64,000 nucleotides of DNA from Streptomyces platensis (GCF_008704855.1 NZ_CP023691.1:3348001-3412000), one strand, 5' to 3'. Numbered from the stretch's first letter, positions 43,435 to 54,312 are shown. Made by a program: numbers and translations. Notes: a model not told the origin generated them from the letters alone.

Positions 43435-44406
43435 TCAGGGCAGATGCCAGATCTGGGTGGTGACGAGGAAGAAGACCGCCGCCCAGAACACCATCACCGC
43501 GGTGACGAGGCCGAGTCCGGCGAGGTTCGTGCGCGCCCGTGGTGCCTCCGGGCGGGGCCGCAGCCACCGTTTGAGCAGCGGGTTCACATAGAAGGGCATG
43601 GTCACGAAGCTCATGATGAAGCTCGACAGCAGGTTGCCGATGAGCAGGTTCAGCCACAGCGAGAGCTTCAGCGGGGACAGCGCCAGCGTCAGCAGCACCA
43701 CGGTCGGATAGAGGCCGACCCAGACCGCGACGGAGGTCTTGGTCTCCGAGGGCGGTGGCGCCTCCCTGCCGTTCTCCTCGAAGGCGAACCAGCTGCCGAA
43801 CGAGTTGTCGATCGTGCGCATGCGGAAGTCGTGGAACTTCTCGCCCTCCGCGAGGAGTTCCTTCCGCTTGCCCGAGGTCAGCCAGGCGTCGAGATGCTCG
43901 GCGCTGTCGAAGCGGTAGAGCGTGGTCCATTCGTCCTGAAGGCCCTCGATCGGACGGAACAGCTCGGTGCCGCGAAAGCCTTCGAAGCCGCTCTCCTCCT
44001 CGTCCATCCGGTGCTGCCAGGCGAGGAAGGCGTCGACATGGTCCGGGTGGACGCGGTGGGTGACGACGACGGTCACCAGCGGGTCCGGTGTCTGGGTGCC
44101 GCCGCTGACGACCTGCTGGGTCGCGGGGCCGTCGAGGTATTTCCGGCCGCGGTCGAGATGGCGCTGCCGGGTGGCGCTGTTGATCCACGCTTGCAGATGG
44201 GCGATCGAGTCGAAGCGGTAGACGACCACCCAGTCGGGTTGCAGAGAGGTCGGCCGGGAGATCTCGGCGCCGAGGAATCCCGGGTAACCGGCGGCCGCGG
44301 CGTTGACGTCCTCCTGCCACGCCTCGAATTCCCGCTCCAGTCCGGCGCGGACCTTCTGCCCGATGATGACCGTCGCCTCGGTGCCGGCCGGCTTTTCGGT
44401 GGTCAT
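43435..44406 (-). CDS. Double ABM-domain membrane protein coupled to a molybdenum hydroxylase
   Basis: A 323-aa protein. Two antibiotic-biosynthesis-monooxygenase-like domains (about 10-105 and 110-205) share the ABM pattern V..GFLGAEISRP..W.VVYRFDSIAHLQAW and GFRGTELFRP..W.TLYRFDSAEHLDAW. Three membrane helices follow (about 225-320). The ATG overlaps the stop of the fused hydroxylase as ATGA. ABM domains bind small aromatic or quinone substrates or haem; here a membrane-linked partner to the dehydrogenase can be inferred from coupling only. Confidence 0.82.
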   Translation of the reverse strand: MTTEKPAGTEATVIIGQKVRAGLEREFEAWQEDVNAAAAGYPGFLGAEISRPTSLQPDWVVVYRFDSIAHLQAWINSATRQRHLDRGRKYLDGPATQQVVSGGTQTPDPLVTVVVTHRVHPDHVDAFLAWQHRMDEEESGFEGFRGTELFRPIEGLQDEWTTLYRFDSAEHLDAWLTSGKRKELLAEGEKFHDFRMRTIDNSFGSWFAFEENGREAPPPSETKTSVAVWVGLYPTVVLLTLALSPLKLSLWLNLLIGNLLSSFIMSFVTMPFYVNPLLKRWLRPRPEAPRARTNLAGLGLVTAVMVFWAAVFFLVTTQIWHLP

Positions 44407-47129
44407 GTGCGCCATCCCGTCGTCACCGGCCGGCTTTCGCTGAGCTGCCGGTAGAGCCGTTCCGGTGTCAGGGGCAGTGCGCGGCAGCGGACGCCCGTGG
44501 CGTCGTGGAGCGCGTTCGCCAGCGCGGGGGCCACCGGATTGATGCAGCATTCCGCGATCCCCTTCGACCGCAGCGGGCCGACGGAATCCGACGAGTTCAC
44601 CAGCAGCACCTCCGTGCGGGGGATATCGGCGTAGGCGGGGATGCGGTAATTGCGGAAGTTCGGGTTGACCATGACGCCGTCGGCGTCGAGATGGTGATGC
44701 TCGGTCAGGGCGAAGCCGATTCCCTGGGCGACCCCGCCTTCCACCTGTCCCCGGACCTGCGCGGGGTTGATGATGACGGCGGCGTCGGTCGCCTGGACGC
44801 TGTAAAGGATGCGGATCTCACCCGTCACCCGATGAACGGCGAGACGGAATCCCTGCGCGTTGGAGGTGACGCTGCGCGGTGAGCCATAGGCCTTACGGGC
44901 GACGGAGAAACGGATACCGCGCGTTCGGGCCGTGGCGATGAGTTCCGCCAGCGGCACCCGCCGGTCACCGCAGACGACAGCCTCGTCATCCATCGAGCAC
45001 ATCACGACATGGACGCCGGTGTGGGCGGCGGCGAATTCCAGGATGCGGTCGCGGACGGCATCGGCGGCACGGAGTACCGCGTTGCCCGCGACGAAGAGAC
45101 CGGCACTCGCGAAGGCACCGGTGTCGAATCCTGTGCGGTCGGTGTCGGATTGCACCAGGCGGATCCGCGACGGTGTCGTGCCGAGCTGCTGGGCCGCGAT
45201 CTGGACATGCGCGGTCGAGGTGCCCTCACCGAATTCGACGGTGCCGACGGCGAGTTCGTATACGAGGTCGTCGCCCAGCGTCACCCAGGCCTCGGAGAGG
45301 TGTTCCGTCGGTGGCGCGGTCTCGTGCAGGGAACTCGCGACGCCGTTCCCGACCAGCCAGTCGGGACCGGGGGACGGCTCCCCCGCGTTCCGGGCCATCG
45401 CCTCATCCACCAGATCGATGCACGTGCCGAGCCCGTCCTCGGTGAACACCACGTCGTCGGGGCCCTCCGCCATGGAGACGAGGGGGTCGCCCGGCCGCAC
45501 GATATTGCGGCGGCGCAGTTCGAGCGGATCCATGTGCAGGGCGAGGGCGAGTTCGTCCATCGCGCATTCCACGGCGAACGCCGGCTGGGTCATCCCGTAG
45601 CCGCGCAGGGCGCCGCTCGGCACGGTGTTCGTATAGACGGAGTACGCGTCGTACTTCTTGTTGGGGCAGCGGTAGATCATGACGGCGGCGCCGCCCGCGA
45701 ACAGCGTTTCGCCGGCGTGGTTGCCGTAGGCGCCGGTGTTCGAGACATTGCGGACCTGGAGGGCCGTGAGCTTTCCGTTCGCCGTGGCGCCGAGCGTGAC
45801 CGTCAGTGTCATCGGATGCCGTGGCGAGGCGGTGGTGAATTCCTCTTCCCGGGTGTATTCGAAGCAGACCGGCCGCCCGGTGTCGAGGGTGGCGAGCGCG
45901 GCCAGATCCTCCGAGATCACTTCCTGTTTGCCGCCGAAGCCGCCGCCCACGCGGGCGCAGAACACCCTGAGCTGGTCCGGGCGCAGCGCGAACAGATGGG
46001 CCAGTTTGACCTTGGCGATCGACGGCGACTGCGAACTGGTGCGGACGTTCAGCCGGCCGTTCTCCATCCAGGCGATCGAGCCATGGGTCTCCAGATGGGC
46101 GTGCTGCACCCGCGGGGAGAAGTACGTGCCCTGGTGCGTCACGTCCGCCGCGGCGAATCCCGCGTCGATGTCGCCGATCTGTGAATGGATCTCGACCAGG
46201 GTGTTGTGGACGGGATCCAGGACGAACGGGTCGACCGGGCCGTGCAGTTGTGGCGCCCCGTCGGCCATCGCCTCTTCGGCGTCGAAGACCGCGGGCAGCA
46301 CCTCGTACTCCACGGCGACCCGGCGGCAGCCCTCCTCCGCCGCCCCGACGGTGTCGGCCAGGACCGCGACCACGCGCTGGCCGGCGAAGCGGACCGTGCG
46401 GTCGAGGAGGCAGGTGTCGTCCGGATCCACCAGATGGTCGGTGTGGATCGCCGTGGTGAAGCGTCTGCGCGGCACGTCCTCCCAGGTGTAGACCCGGTGC
46501 ACGCCGGGGACCGCGAGTGCGGCGGTCTTGTCGATCGAGACGATGCGGGCGTGTGCGTGGGGCGAGTGCAGCACCTTGAGGTGCAGCATGCCGTCGAGGT
46601 GGGTGTCCATCGTGAAGGCGGCGCGGCCGGTGACCACGTCCTCGGCCGCGGGCGCGCTGACGCTCGTGCCGACGGCCTTTCCCGGTGCGGCCTTCGCCAC
46701 GCCGACGACGCCTTTCACCGCGTCCTCGATCCCCCGGTAGCCGGTGCAGCGGCAGAGATTGCCTTTCAACGCCCGTGGCAGATCCGCTTTCTGGGCCTCG
46801 GTGAAGGTGGCCGACGTCATGATCATTCCTGCCGTGCAGAAACCGCACTGGAATCCCGGGGCGTCGCGGAACTGCCGCTGTACCGGATGCAGATTGCCGG
46901 GGGCGCCGAGCCCTTCGATCGTCGTCACCTCACGGCCGTCCGCGCGGAAGGCGGGGGTGATGCAGCTGTGTACGGGAGCGCCGTCCAGCCATACCGTGCA
47001 GGCGCCGCAATCGCCCGCGTCACAGCCCTTTTTGACGCCGAAGTAGCCGAGCGCGCGGAGAAAGGTACGCAGGCACTGACCGGGGTCCGGTTCCTCGTCG
47101 AAGCTCTTGCCGTTCACGCGGTAGGTCAT
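44403..47129 (-). CDS. Molybdenum hydroxylase with fused 2Fe-2S and molybdopterin subunits (xanthine dehydrogenase family)
   Basis: A 908-aa protein. The N-terminal 150 residues are a 2Fe-2S subunit: KKGCDAGDCGACTVWLDG..HSC and a second cluster GFQCGFCTAGM..LKGNLCRCTGY. The remainder is the molybdopterin subunit: VTGRAAFTMD, the GVGGGFGGKQEV-type loop (RVGGGFGGKQEV), ALRGYGMTQP and VEGGVAQGIGFAL, with an invariant Glu probably in RSKGIAECCINP. All eight iron ligands are present. The natural fusion is unusual; in many xanthine dehydrogenases these are separate genes. The FAD subunit is encoded directly upstream and overlaps as ATGA. Confidence 0.92.
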   Translation of the reverse strand: MTYRVNGKSFDEEPDPGQCLRTFLRALGYFGVKKGCDAGDCGACTVWLDGAPVHSCITPAFRADGREVTTIEGLGAPGNLHPVQRQFRDAPGFQCGFCTAGMIMTSATFTEAQKADLPRALKGNLCRCTGYRGIEDAVKGVVGVAKAAPGKAVGTSVSAPAAEDVVTGRAAFTMDTHLDGMLHLKVLHSPHAHARIVSIDKTAALAVPGVHRVYTWEDVPRRRFTTAIHTDHLVDPDDTCLLDRTVRFAGQRVVAVLADTVGAAEEGCRRVAVEYEVLPAVFDAEEAMADGAPQLHGPVDPFVLDPVHNTLVEIHSQIGDIDAGFAAADVTHQGTYFSPRVQHAHLETHGSIAWMENGRLNVRTSSQSPSIAKVKLAHLFALRPDQLRVFCARVGGGFGGKQEVISEDLAALATLDTGRPVCFEYTREEEFTTASPRHPMTLTVTLGATANGKLTALQVRNVSNTGAYGNHAGETLFAGGAAVMIYRCPNKKYDAYSVYTNTVPSGALRGYGMTQPAFAVECAMDELALALHMDPLELRRRNIVRPGDPLVSMAEGPDDVVFTEDGLGTCIDLVDEAMARNAGEPSPGPDWLVGNGVASSLHETAPPTEHLSEAWVTLGDDLVYELAVGTVEFGEGTSTAHVQIAAQQLGTTPSRIRLVQSDTDRTGFDTGAFASAGLFVAGNAVLRAADAVRDRILEFAAAHTGVHVVMCSMDDEAVVCGDRRVPLAELIATARTRGIRFSVARKAYGSPRSVTSNAQGFRLAVHRVTGEIRILYSVQATDAAVIINPAQVRGQVEGGVAQGIGFALTEHHHLDADGVMVNPNFRNYRIPAYADIPRTEVLLVNSSDSVGPLRSKGIAECCINPVAPALANALHDATGVRCRALPLTPERLYRQLSESRPVTTGWRT

Positions 47130-47953
47130 CCCGGGCTCCCAGCCATGAGTTCCCGACGGATTTCCTCAGCGAAATGCCGTGTCAGATGGCGGCGGTGGCC
47201 GGGTGTTCCGTTGGGATCGTCGAACCAGATATCGGCGGGGAGGTCATCGATGCGCTGCCGCAGCGTCCGGTCATCGGGCAGGGTGTCGAAGCCGATACGT
47301 ACCGGCCGGGTGGTGCCGGCGGTGACGGTGAGCAGCAGATCGCTCGTTCCCGGCGTGTGCGTACCGATGAGGAAGACCGTCGAACGGCCGAGGCGGGTCA
47401 GCGAGAAGCGGCGGTGTGCGGTGCGTTTCCGCAGGGCGTGCGCGGGAATGTCAATGCGCCGCAGAATTTCCCCCGGGGCCAGCATGTTCTCGTTATTGCC
47501 GGTGACGAAGGAAAGGGCGTCGACGGTGCGGGCGGACCCGTCGGCGGCCCAGAGTTCGTACCGTGCCTCCAGGGCGACCGTCAGGGTGATCATGGGGCCG
47601 GCCGGCAGGGACATACAGATATTGCCGCCGACGGTGGCCGCGCTCCAGACCTTGAACGAGGACAGGAACGCCTCACAGCTCCTGGTGAAAAGCGGGGCCG
47701 CGATCCACTCCGCCGGCGGCTGATAGGCGTACAGCTCGCTGATGGTGCAGGTCGCGCCGATACCGAGCCCCGCCTCGCTCGGGACGAGGGGGTCCCAGCG
47801 CAATGCCGTCAGGTCGATCAGGCGGTGCAGGTCCGGCTGCTCCACGGAGTACAGCCAGGTGCCGCCGGCGAGCCAGGCATCGCCCGGGTGCCAGTCCGCG
47901 CCCGGCCGGGCGGCCGGTCGCCGGACGACTTCGGTGATGGTGTGGAGGTCCAT
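47126..47953 (-). CDS. FAD-binding subunit of the molybdenum hydroxylase
   Basis: A 275-aa protein of the CoxM/PucC/XdhB FAD-subunit family. It shows AWLAGGTWLYSVEQP, the FAD phosphate loop ATVGGNICMSLPAGPMITLTVALE and the substrate-channel pattern LGIGATCTISEL. It makes up the third subunit with the fused protein downstream, and the genes overlap by four bases (ATGA). The whole complex carries electrons from substrate at molybdenum via two iron-sulfur centres to FAD. Substrate could be a purine or an N-heterocycle. Confidence 0.9.
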   Translation of the reverse strand: MDLHTITEVVRRPAARPGADWHPGDAWLAGGTWLYSVEQPDLHRLIDLTALRWDPLVPSEAGLGIGATCTISELYAYQPPAEWIAAPLFTRSCEAFLSSFKVWSAATVGGNICMSLPAGPMITLTVALEARYELWAADGSARTVDALSFVTGNNENMLAPGEILRRIDIPAHALRKRTAHRRFSLTRLGRSTVFLIGTHTPGTSDLLLTVTAGTTRPVRIGFDTLPDDRTLRQRIDDLPADIWFDDPNGTPGHRRHLTRHFAEEIRRELMAGSPG

Positions 47954-48267
47954 GGGAATTGCTCTCCCTCACGACGAAAATCGTGCGCGCGGGCACCATC
48001 GAGCGGCGGAATTCCGGTACTGGCCGCTGCGGTCGGACTTCTCACGAAAGGACCGGCGGGCGCGGTAATTCTTGTTCAGGATAGGCAGAAGGGCCCGCCC
48101 CCGCCACGTCAGTAACCCCGCACGTCAGTAACTCGGAGGGACCGCACTCTTTCTGCACGCCCTGACAGCCACGGGTAAAATACGCGGCCGCACGGCAAGG
48201 AATGACGCCGGTCCGATGCGCTTCAGAAGAGCCGCATTCGCGTGCGCTTCACGCAATCCCGTGGACC
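47954..48267. other. Intergenic region upstream of the molybdenum hydroxylase operon
   Basis: No gene is seen in these 314 bases. A 12-base direct repeat, CACGTCAGTAAC, occurs at 48105-48116 and 48121-48132 with a period of 16, about 155-180 bases upstream of the FAD-subunit start. It could be an operator, but no known regulator is matched. Confidence 0.5.
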
Positions 48268-49632
48268 TCAGAAAAGCTTGCCGGGGTTGAGAATGCCCAG
48301 CGGGTCGAAGACATCCTTGATGCCGCGCTGCAACTCCAGTCCCACCGGGCCCAGTTCGCGCGCCAGCCACTCCTTCTTCAGGACACCGACCCCGTGCTCA
48401 CCGGTGATGGTGCCGCCCAGCTGGAGGCCGAGCGCCATGATGTCGTCGAAGGAGGCACGGGCCCGGCGGGACTCGTCCGGGTCGGCGGCGTCGAAGCAGA
48501 CCGTGGGGTGGGTGTTGCCGTCCCCCGCGTGGGCGCAGACGCCGATGGTCAGGCCGTACTTCTCGGCGATGGCGGCGGTGCCGTCGAGCATCTCGGCGAG
48601 CCGGGAGCGCGGGACGCACACATCGTCGATCATCGTGGCGGATTTGACCTTTTCCAGCGCGGTCAGGGTCAGCCGGCGGGCCTGGAGCAGCAGATCGGAC
48701 TCGGCGGCGGTCTCGGCGGGCACGACCTCGGTGGCGCCGGCCGCGGTGCACAGCGCGCCGACGGCGGCGAGGTCGGCGGCCGGCTCGGGGGTGTCGAAGG
48801 CGGCCAGCAGCAGCGCCTCGGTGCTGTCCGGCAGGCCCATCTGCGCCATGGCGTTGACCGCGCGGATGCTCGTACGGTCCATCAGCTCCAGCAGTGCGGG
48901 GGCGTGGCCGCGGGCCATGATCTCGCAGACGGCTTCGCAGGCCGCCGCGGTGGAGGGGAACTCGGCGGCCAGCGCGAGCTGCCCGGGCGGCTCCGGCTTG
49001 AGCGCGAGGACGGCGCGGACGACGATGCCCAGACTGCCCTCGGAGCCGACGAACAGCCGGGTGAGGTCGTAGCCCGCGACGCCCTTGGCGGTGCGCCGGC
49101 CGGTGGTCAGCAGCCGCCCGTCGGCGAGGACGACGTCCAGGCCGAGGACGTACTCGGCGGTGACGCCGTATTTGACGCAGCACAGGCCGCCCGAGGCGGT
49201 GCCGATGTTCCCGCCGATGGAGCACTGCTCCCAACTGGAGGGATCCGGCGGGTAGTAGAGGCCGTGCTCGTTCACCGCGCGGGACAGCACGGCGTTGATG
49301 ACACCGGGTTCGACCACCGCGATCCGGTCGACGGGATTGATCTCGATGATCCGGTCCATCTTCACCAGCGAGAGCACGAGACAGCCGTCGGAGGCGTTGG
49401 CGGCGCCCGACAGCCCCGTACGCGCCCCCTGCGGGACGACCGGGACCCGCAGCTCGGTGGCCGTCCGCATGATGTGCTGGACCTGCTCGACGGTGCGCGG
49501 CAGCACGACCACGGCGGGTGTCCCGGCCTCGCAGAAGCTCGCCATGTCGTTGGCGTAGGAGCCGGTGATGTCGGGGTCGGTGAGGATCGCTTCACCCGGG
49601 AGCCCGGCGCGCAGACGTGCGATGAGGTCCAT
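48268..49632 (-). CDS. GlcD-like FAD-linked oxidase (D-lactate/glycolate dehydrogenase family)
   Basis: A 454-aa flavoprotein. The PCMH-type FAD domain shows VVLPRTVEQVQHIMRTA, PVVPQGARTGLSGAANASDG, SIGGNIGTASGGLCCVKYG and GSEGSLGIV. The C-terminal substrate cap has GVCAHAGDGNTHPTV, GEHGVGVLKKEWL and FDPLGILNPGKLF. This matches GlcD/D-lactate dehydrogenase enzymes that oxidise 2-hydroxy acids and pass electrons to the chain. No GlcE or GlcF gene is adjacent, so it probably acts alone. Full length. Confidence 0.9.
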   Translation of the reverse strand: MDLIARLRAGLPGEAILTDPDITGSYANDMASFCEAGTPAVVVLPRTVEQVQHIMRTATELRVPVVPQGARTGLSGAANASDGCLVLSLVKMDRIIEINPVDRIAVVEPGVINAVLSRAVNEHGLYYPPDPSSWEQCSIGGNIGTASGGLCCVKYGVTAEYVLGLDVVLADGRLLTTGRRTAKGVAGYDLTRLFVGSEGSLGIVVRAVLALKPEPPGQLALAAEFPSTAAACEAVCEIMARGHAPALLELMDRTSIRAVNAMAQMGLPDSTEALLLAAFDTPEPAADLAAVGALCTAAGATEVVPAETAAESDLLLQARRLTLTALEKVKSATMIDDVCVPRSRLAEMLDGTAAIAEKYGLTIGVCAHAGDGNTHPTVCFDAADPDESRRARASFDDIMALGLQLGGTITGEHGVGVLKKEWLARELGPVGLELQRGIKDVFDPLGILNPGKLF

Positions 49633-49744
49633 ACCCTCAGCCTCGCATCCGCGGGCCGCACACGGAAGATCGTGTACGGCCCGCAGGGGCAGCCGGCGCG
49701 CAGCGCTGTCTTCTGGGGGTGGAGGTCGGGTGACGGGCGGGCGG

Positions 49745-51028
<1,284 letters not shown>

Positions 51029-51496
51029 ATGGCGATCGATCATTTGGACGGGGCACTGCTGGAGCTGCTCGCCGAGGAGCCGCGGATCGGGGTGCTGGAG
51101 GCGTCCCGGCGGCTGGGGGTGGCGCGCGGCACGGTCCAGGCCCGGCTCGACCGGCTTCAGTCGAATGGAGTGATCCGGGGCTTCGGACCGGAGGTGGACC
51201 CGGCGGCGCTCGGCTATCCGGTGACCGCTTTTGCCACTCTGGAGATCAAACAGGGGCAAGGTAATGACGTACGCGCTCACTTGACGACCGTTCCCGAGGT
51301 GTTGGAACTGCATACAACGACGGGACATGGGGACATGCTGTGCAGGCTCGTCGCCCGTTCCAACGCCGATCTACAGCGGGTGATCGACCGGGTTGTGGGC
51401 TTTGATGGCATCGTGCGGGCCTCGACGGCAATCGTGATGGAAAATCCGGTTCCGTTGCGGATCATCCCGCTGGTGAAACAAGCATCGGGAGACTGA
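51029..51496 (+). CDS. hpdA: Lrp/AsnC-family regulator of tyrosine catabolism
   Basis: A 155-aa regulator. An N-terminal winged helix (LDGALLELLAEEPRIGVLEASRRLGVARGTVQARLDRLQSNGVI) is followed by an Lrp-type ligand domain (VTAFATLEI, VLELHTTTGHGDMLCRLVARS). Gene order with hppD and an IclR-family gene nearby matches HpdA of S. coelicolor, an activator of hppD (recalled). The start is an ATG with GAAGGGA ahead. It lies upstream of the ABC importer by 14 bases, so it may be co-transcribed with it. Confidence 0.85.
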   Translation: MAIDHLDGALLELLAEEPRIGVLEASRRLGVARGTVQARLDRLQSNGVIRGFGPEVDPAALGYPVTAFATLEIKQGQGNDVRAHLTTVPEVLELHTTTGHGDMLCRLVARSNADLQRVIDRVVGFDGIVRASTAIVMENPVPLRIIPLVKQASGD

Positions 51497-51510
51497 ACCG
51501 AGGAGACCGA

Positions 51511-52158
51511 GTGAGCTTCTGGGAGTACGTCGGCACCCGGCACGCCCAGCTGCTGACGGATACATATCAGCACGCCAGCGCGGTCTTCCAGTGCATGGTG
51601 CTCGCCACCTTGCTGGGGGTCCTGATCGCCGTGGCGACCTATCGCAGCGAGTGGGCGGGCAACCTCGCCACCACCTCGACCGCCACCATCCTGACCATCC
51701 CCTCCCTGGCCCTGATCGGTCTGCTGATCCCGATCGTCGGCCTCGGCGTCCCCCCGACGGTGATCGCCCTGACCCTGTACGGGCTGCTGCCGGTGGTCCG
51801 CAACGCCATCGTCGGGCTGCGCGGGGTGGACCCGGACCTGGTCGACGCGGCCAGGGGCATCGGGATGTCGCGCACCGCCCAGCTCTTCCGCGTCGAACTG
51901 CCGCTGGCCTGGCCGCCCATCCTCACCGGCATCCGGGTCGCCACTCAGATGCTGATGGGCATCGCCGCCATCGCCGCCTTCGCCTCCGGCCCCGGCCTGG
52001 GCAACGAGATCTTCCGCGGGATCGCCTCGCTGGGCAGCGCCAACTCCCTCAACCAGGTGCTCTCCGGCACCCTCGGGATCGCCATCCTCGCTCTTCTCTT
52101 CGACGCCGCATACGTCCTGATCGGACGCCTGACCATCTCCAGGGGGATCCGTGCCTGA
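51511..52158 (+). CDS. ABC importer permease, glycine betaine/choline type
   Basis: A 215-aa OpuCB-like permease with about six helices. The EAA-type loop VDPDLVDAARGIGMSRTAQLFRVELPLAWPPILTGIR contacts the ATPase. It is the first of four tightly packed genes (permease, ATPase, permease, binding protein) that make a complete importer of the OpuC/ProU class. The GTG start follows GAGGAG. It overlaps the next gene by 8 bases. Confidence 0.9.
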   Translation: MSFWEYVGTRHAQLLTDTYQHASAVFQCMVLATLLGVLIAVATYRSEWAGNLATTSTATILTIPSLALIGLLIPIVGLGVPPTVIALTLYGLLPVVRNAIVGLRGVDPDLVDAARGIGMSRTAQLFRVELPLAWPPILTGIRVATQMLMGIAAIAAFASGPGLGNEIFRGIASLGSANSLNQVLSGTLGIAILALLFDAAYVLIGRLTISRGIRA

Positions 52159-53425
52159 GACGACTGAGACCACCCCGGCCTCCGGGGCCAGAATCCATCT
52201 GGAGAACCTGACGAAGATCTACCCGGGGAACCCCACTCCGGCGGTGGACAACGTCAATCTGGAGGTCAAGGCCGGCGAGATCGTGATCTTCGTGGGGCCC
52301 TCGGGCTGCGGCAAGTCCACCTGCCTGAAGATGATCAACCGGCTGATCGAGCCGACCCACGGGCGGATCCGGATCGGCGACGAGGATGTCACCGACATGG
52401 ACCCGGTCAAGCTGCGCCGCAAGGTGGGCTATGCCATCCAGGCGTCCGGCCTCTTCCCGCACATGACGGTCGCCCAGAACATCGGCCTGGTCCCGAAGAT
52501 GATCGGCTGGTCCAAGAGCCGGGTGCGCAACCGGGTCGAGGAGATGCTCGACCTGGTCGGCCTGGACCCGCGCGAATTCCACGGCCGCTATCCGCGCCAG
52601 CTCTCCGGCGGCCAGCAGCAGCGCGTCGGCGTGGCCCGCGCACTGGCCGCCGACCCGCCCGTCCTGCTGATGGACGAGCCGTTCGGCGCCGTCGACCCGA
52701 TCACCCGCGACCACCTCCAGGACGAGCTGATCCGGCTCCAGCACGAGCTCCACAAGACCATCTGCTTCGTCACCCACGACTTCGACGAGGCCATCAAGCT
52801 CGGCGACCGCATCGCGGTGCTCCGCGAGCAGTCGCACATCGCCCAGTTCGACACCCCCGAAGCCATCCTCACCAACCCGACGGACGACTTCGTCTCCGGT
52901 TTCGTGGGCGCCGGGGCGGCACTCAAGCGGCTGAACCTGACCCGCGTACGGGACGTGGGCGTGGTCGAATTCCCCACCGCCGGCCTCGACGACCCCCTGG
53001 AGACCATCTTCGACCGGCTGCGCTCCGGCTCCCACAACGAACTGCTGCTGCTGGACCGCAACGGCCGCCCGTACAAATGGCTGCGCCGCGGCGACCTGGC
53101 CCGCGCCAGGGAATCGCTGGCCCGGGCCGGCACCCTGGTCCAGCACACGGTGTCCCGGGACGCGACGCTGCGCGACGCCCTGGAGGCGGTGCTCACCGAC
53201 AGCGCGGGCCGGGCCGCGGTCACCGGGCGGCGCGGCGAGTACATCGGCGTGGTCGACATGGCGACGCTGATGAACAACGTCCACGAGCTGCTGGAGGCGG
53301 ACCGCCTCGAAGCGATCGAGCACCAGCACCAGCTCCAGGAGCGGCGCGCCCGCCAGACCCAGATGGAGCAGGAGGGCCTGGCCGGGGCGGGCGGCCCCGA
53401 AGGCGGTCCGGGGGGCGTCGTATGA
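52151..53425 (+). CDS. ABC importer ATPase with CBS domain, glycine betaine/choline type
   Basis: A 424-aa OpuCA-like ATPase. It has Walker A (GPSGCGKST), signature LSGGQQQRVGVARAL and Walker B (PVLLMDEPFGAVD). The linker FVGAGAALKRLNLTRV is followed by a C-terminal region with CBS-like pattern (ARAGTLVQHTVSRDATLRDALEAVL..GVVDMATLM). CBS domains in this family gate transport with ionic strength. The C-terminal tail has a coiled Glu/Gln stretch and a Gly-rich end. Confidence 0.92.
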   Translation: MPETTETTPASGARIHLENLTKIYPGNPTPAVDNVNLEVKAGEIVIFVGPSGCGKSTCLKMINRLIEPTHGRIRIGDEDVTDMDPVKLRRKVGYAIQASGLFPHMTVAQNIGLVPKMIGWSKSRVRNRVEEMLDLVGLDPREFHGRYPRQLSGGQQQRVGVARALAADPPVLLMDEPFGAVDPITRDHLQDELIRLQHELHKTICFVTHDFDEAIKLGDRIAVLREQSHIAQFDTPEAILTNPTDDFVSGFVGAGAALKRLNLTRVRDVGVVEFPTAGLDDPLETIFDRLRSGSHNELLLLDRNGRPYKWLRRGDLARARESLARAGTLVQHTVSRDATLRDALEAVLTDSAGRAAVTGRRGEYIGVVDMATLMNNVHELLEADRLEAIEHQHQLQERRARQTQMEQEGLAGAGGPEGGPGGVV

Positions 53426-54312
53426 GCCCCGGCGGCGGAAGCGACGGCAGCCCGCGCCGGAGCGAGCGGCATCCGAGCGATCACGAGGCGCTGGCCTTCA
53501 AGGACGAAGTCGAGATGTCCCAGCGGGAGCTGGCCGCCGGGGAGGCGCCCATCCCGTCCGCCCGGGCCGGCCTGCGCCGGATCAGCTGGCAGAAGTGGAC
53601 CTTCATGCCGGCCTTCCTGGTGCTGGCGCTGCTCACCACCTGGCTGTGGTTCCGCGGCGCCCGGCTGGACTCCATCGCCCATCAGGCGGTGGACAACGGC
53701 AAGGTGTGGCTGGCGCTGCGCCAGCACATCCAGCTGACCGCGATCTCCACCTTCTTCGTGCTGATCATCGCGATCCCGCTGGGCATCGCCCTGACCCGGT
53801 CCAAGCTCCGCCGGGCCACCCCGGTCGCGATGGCCTTCGCCAACCTCGGGCAGGCGGTACCGGCCCTGGGTCTGCTGGTGCTGCTGGTGATCTGGCTGGG
53901 CATCGGCGCCCGCTCGGCGATCGTCGGCATGGTCATCTACGCCGTGCTGCCGGTGCTCGCCAACACCATCGCCGGGCTGCGCGGTATCGACCCGACGCTG
54001 ACCGAGGCCGCCCGCGGCATCGGCATGTCCCCCACCGGTGTGCTGACCCAGGTCGAGCTCCCGCTGGCCGTACCGCTGATCCTGGCCGGGGTCCGGACCG
54101 CGCTGGTGCTGAACGTCGGCACCGCGACGCTGGCGACCTTCGGCGGTGGCGGCGGTCTCGGGGACCTGATCTCGGCGGGGATCGTCACCCAGCGGATGCC
54201 CGTCCTCATCCTCGGTTCCGTACTGACCGTGGCGCTGGCCCTGCTGGTCGAATGGCTGGCCTCGCTGGCCGAACTGCTGCTCCGCCCGCGCGGTCTGGAG
54301 GCGACGGCATGA
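53422..54312 (+). CDS. Second ABC importer permease, glycine betaine/choline type
   Basis: A 296-aa permease paralogous to the first, with an N-terminal hydrophilic extension of about 60 residues. The EAA loop is IDPTLTEAARGIGMSPTGVLTQVELPLAVPLILAGVR, and the C-terminal helices include GLGDLISAGIVTQRMPVL. The start overlaps the ATPase stop as ATGA, and its own stop overlaps the binding-protein start, also as ATGA. Confidence 0.9.
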   Translation: MSPGGGSDGSPRRSERHPSDHEALAFKDEVEMSQRELAAGEAPIPSARAGLRRISWQKWTFMPAFLVLALLTTWLWFRGARLDSIAHQAVDNGKVWLALRQHIQLTAISTFFVLIIAIPLGIALTRSKLRRATPVAMAFANLGQAVPALGLLVLLVIWLGIGARSAIVGMVIYAVLPVLANTIAGLRGIDPTLTEAARGIGMSPTGVLTQVELPLAVPLILAGVRTALVLNVGTATLATFGGGGGLGDLISAGIVTQRMPVLILGSVLTVALALLVEWLASLAELLLRPRGLEATA

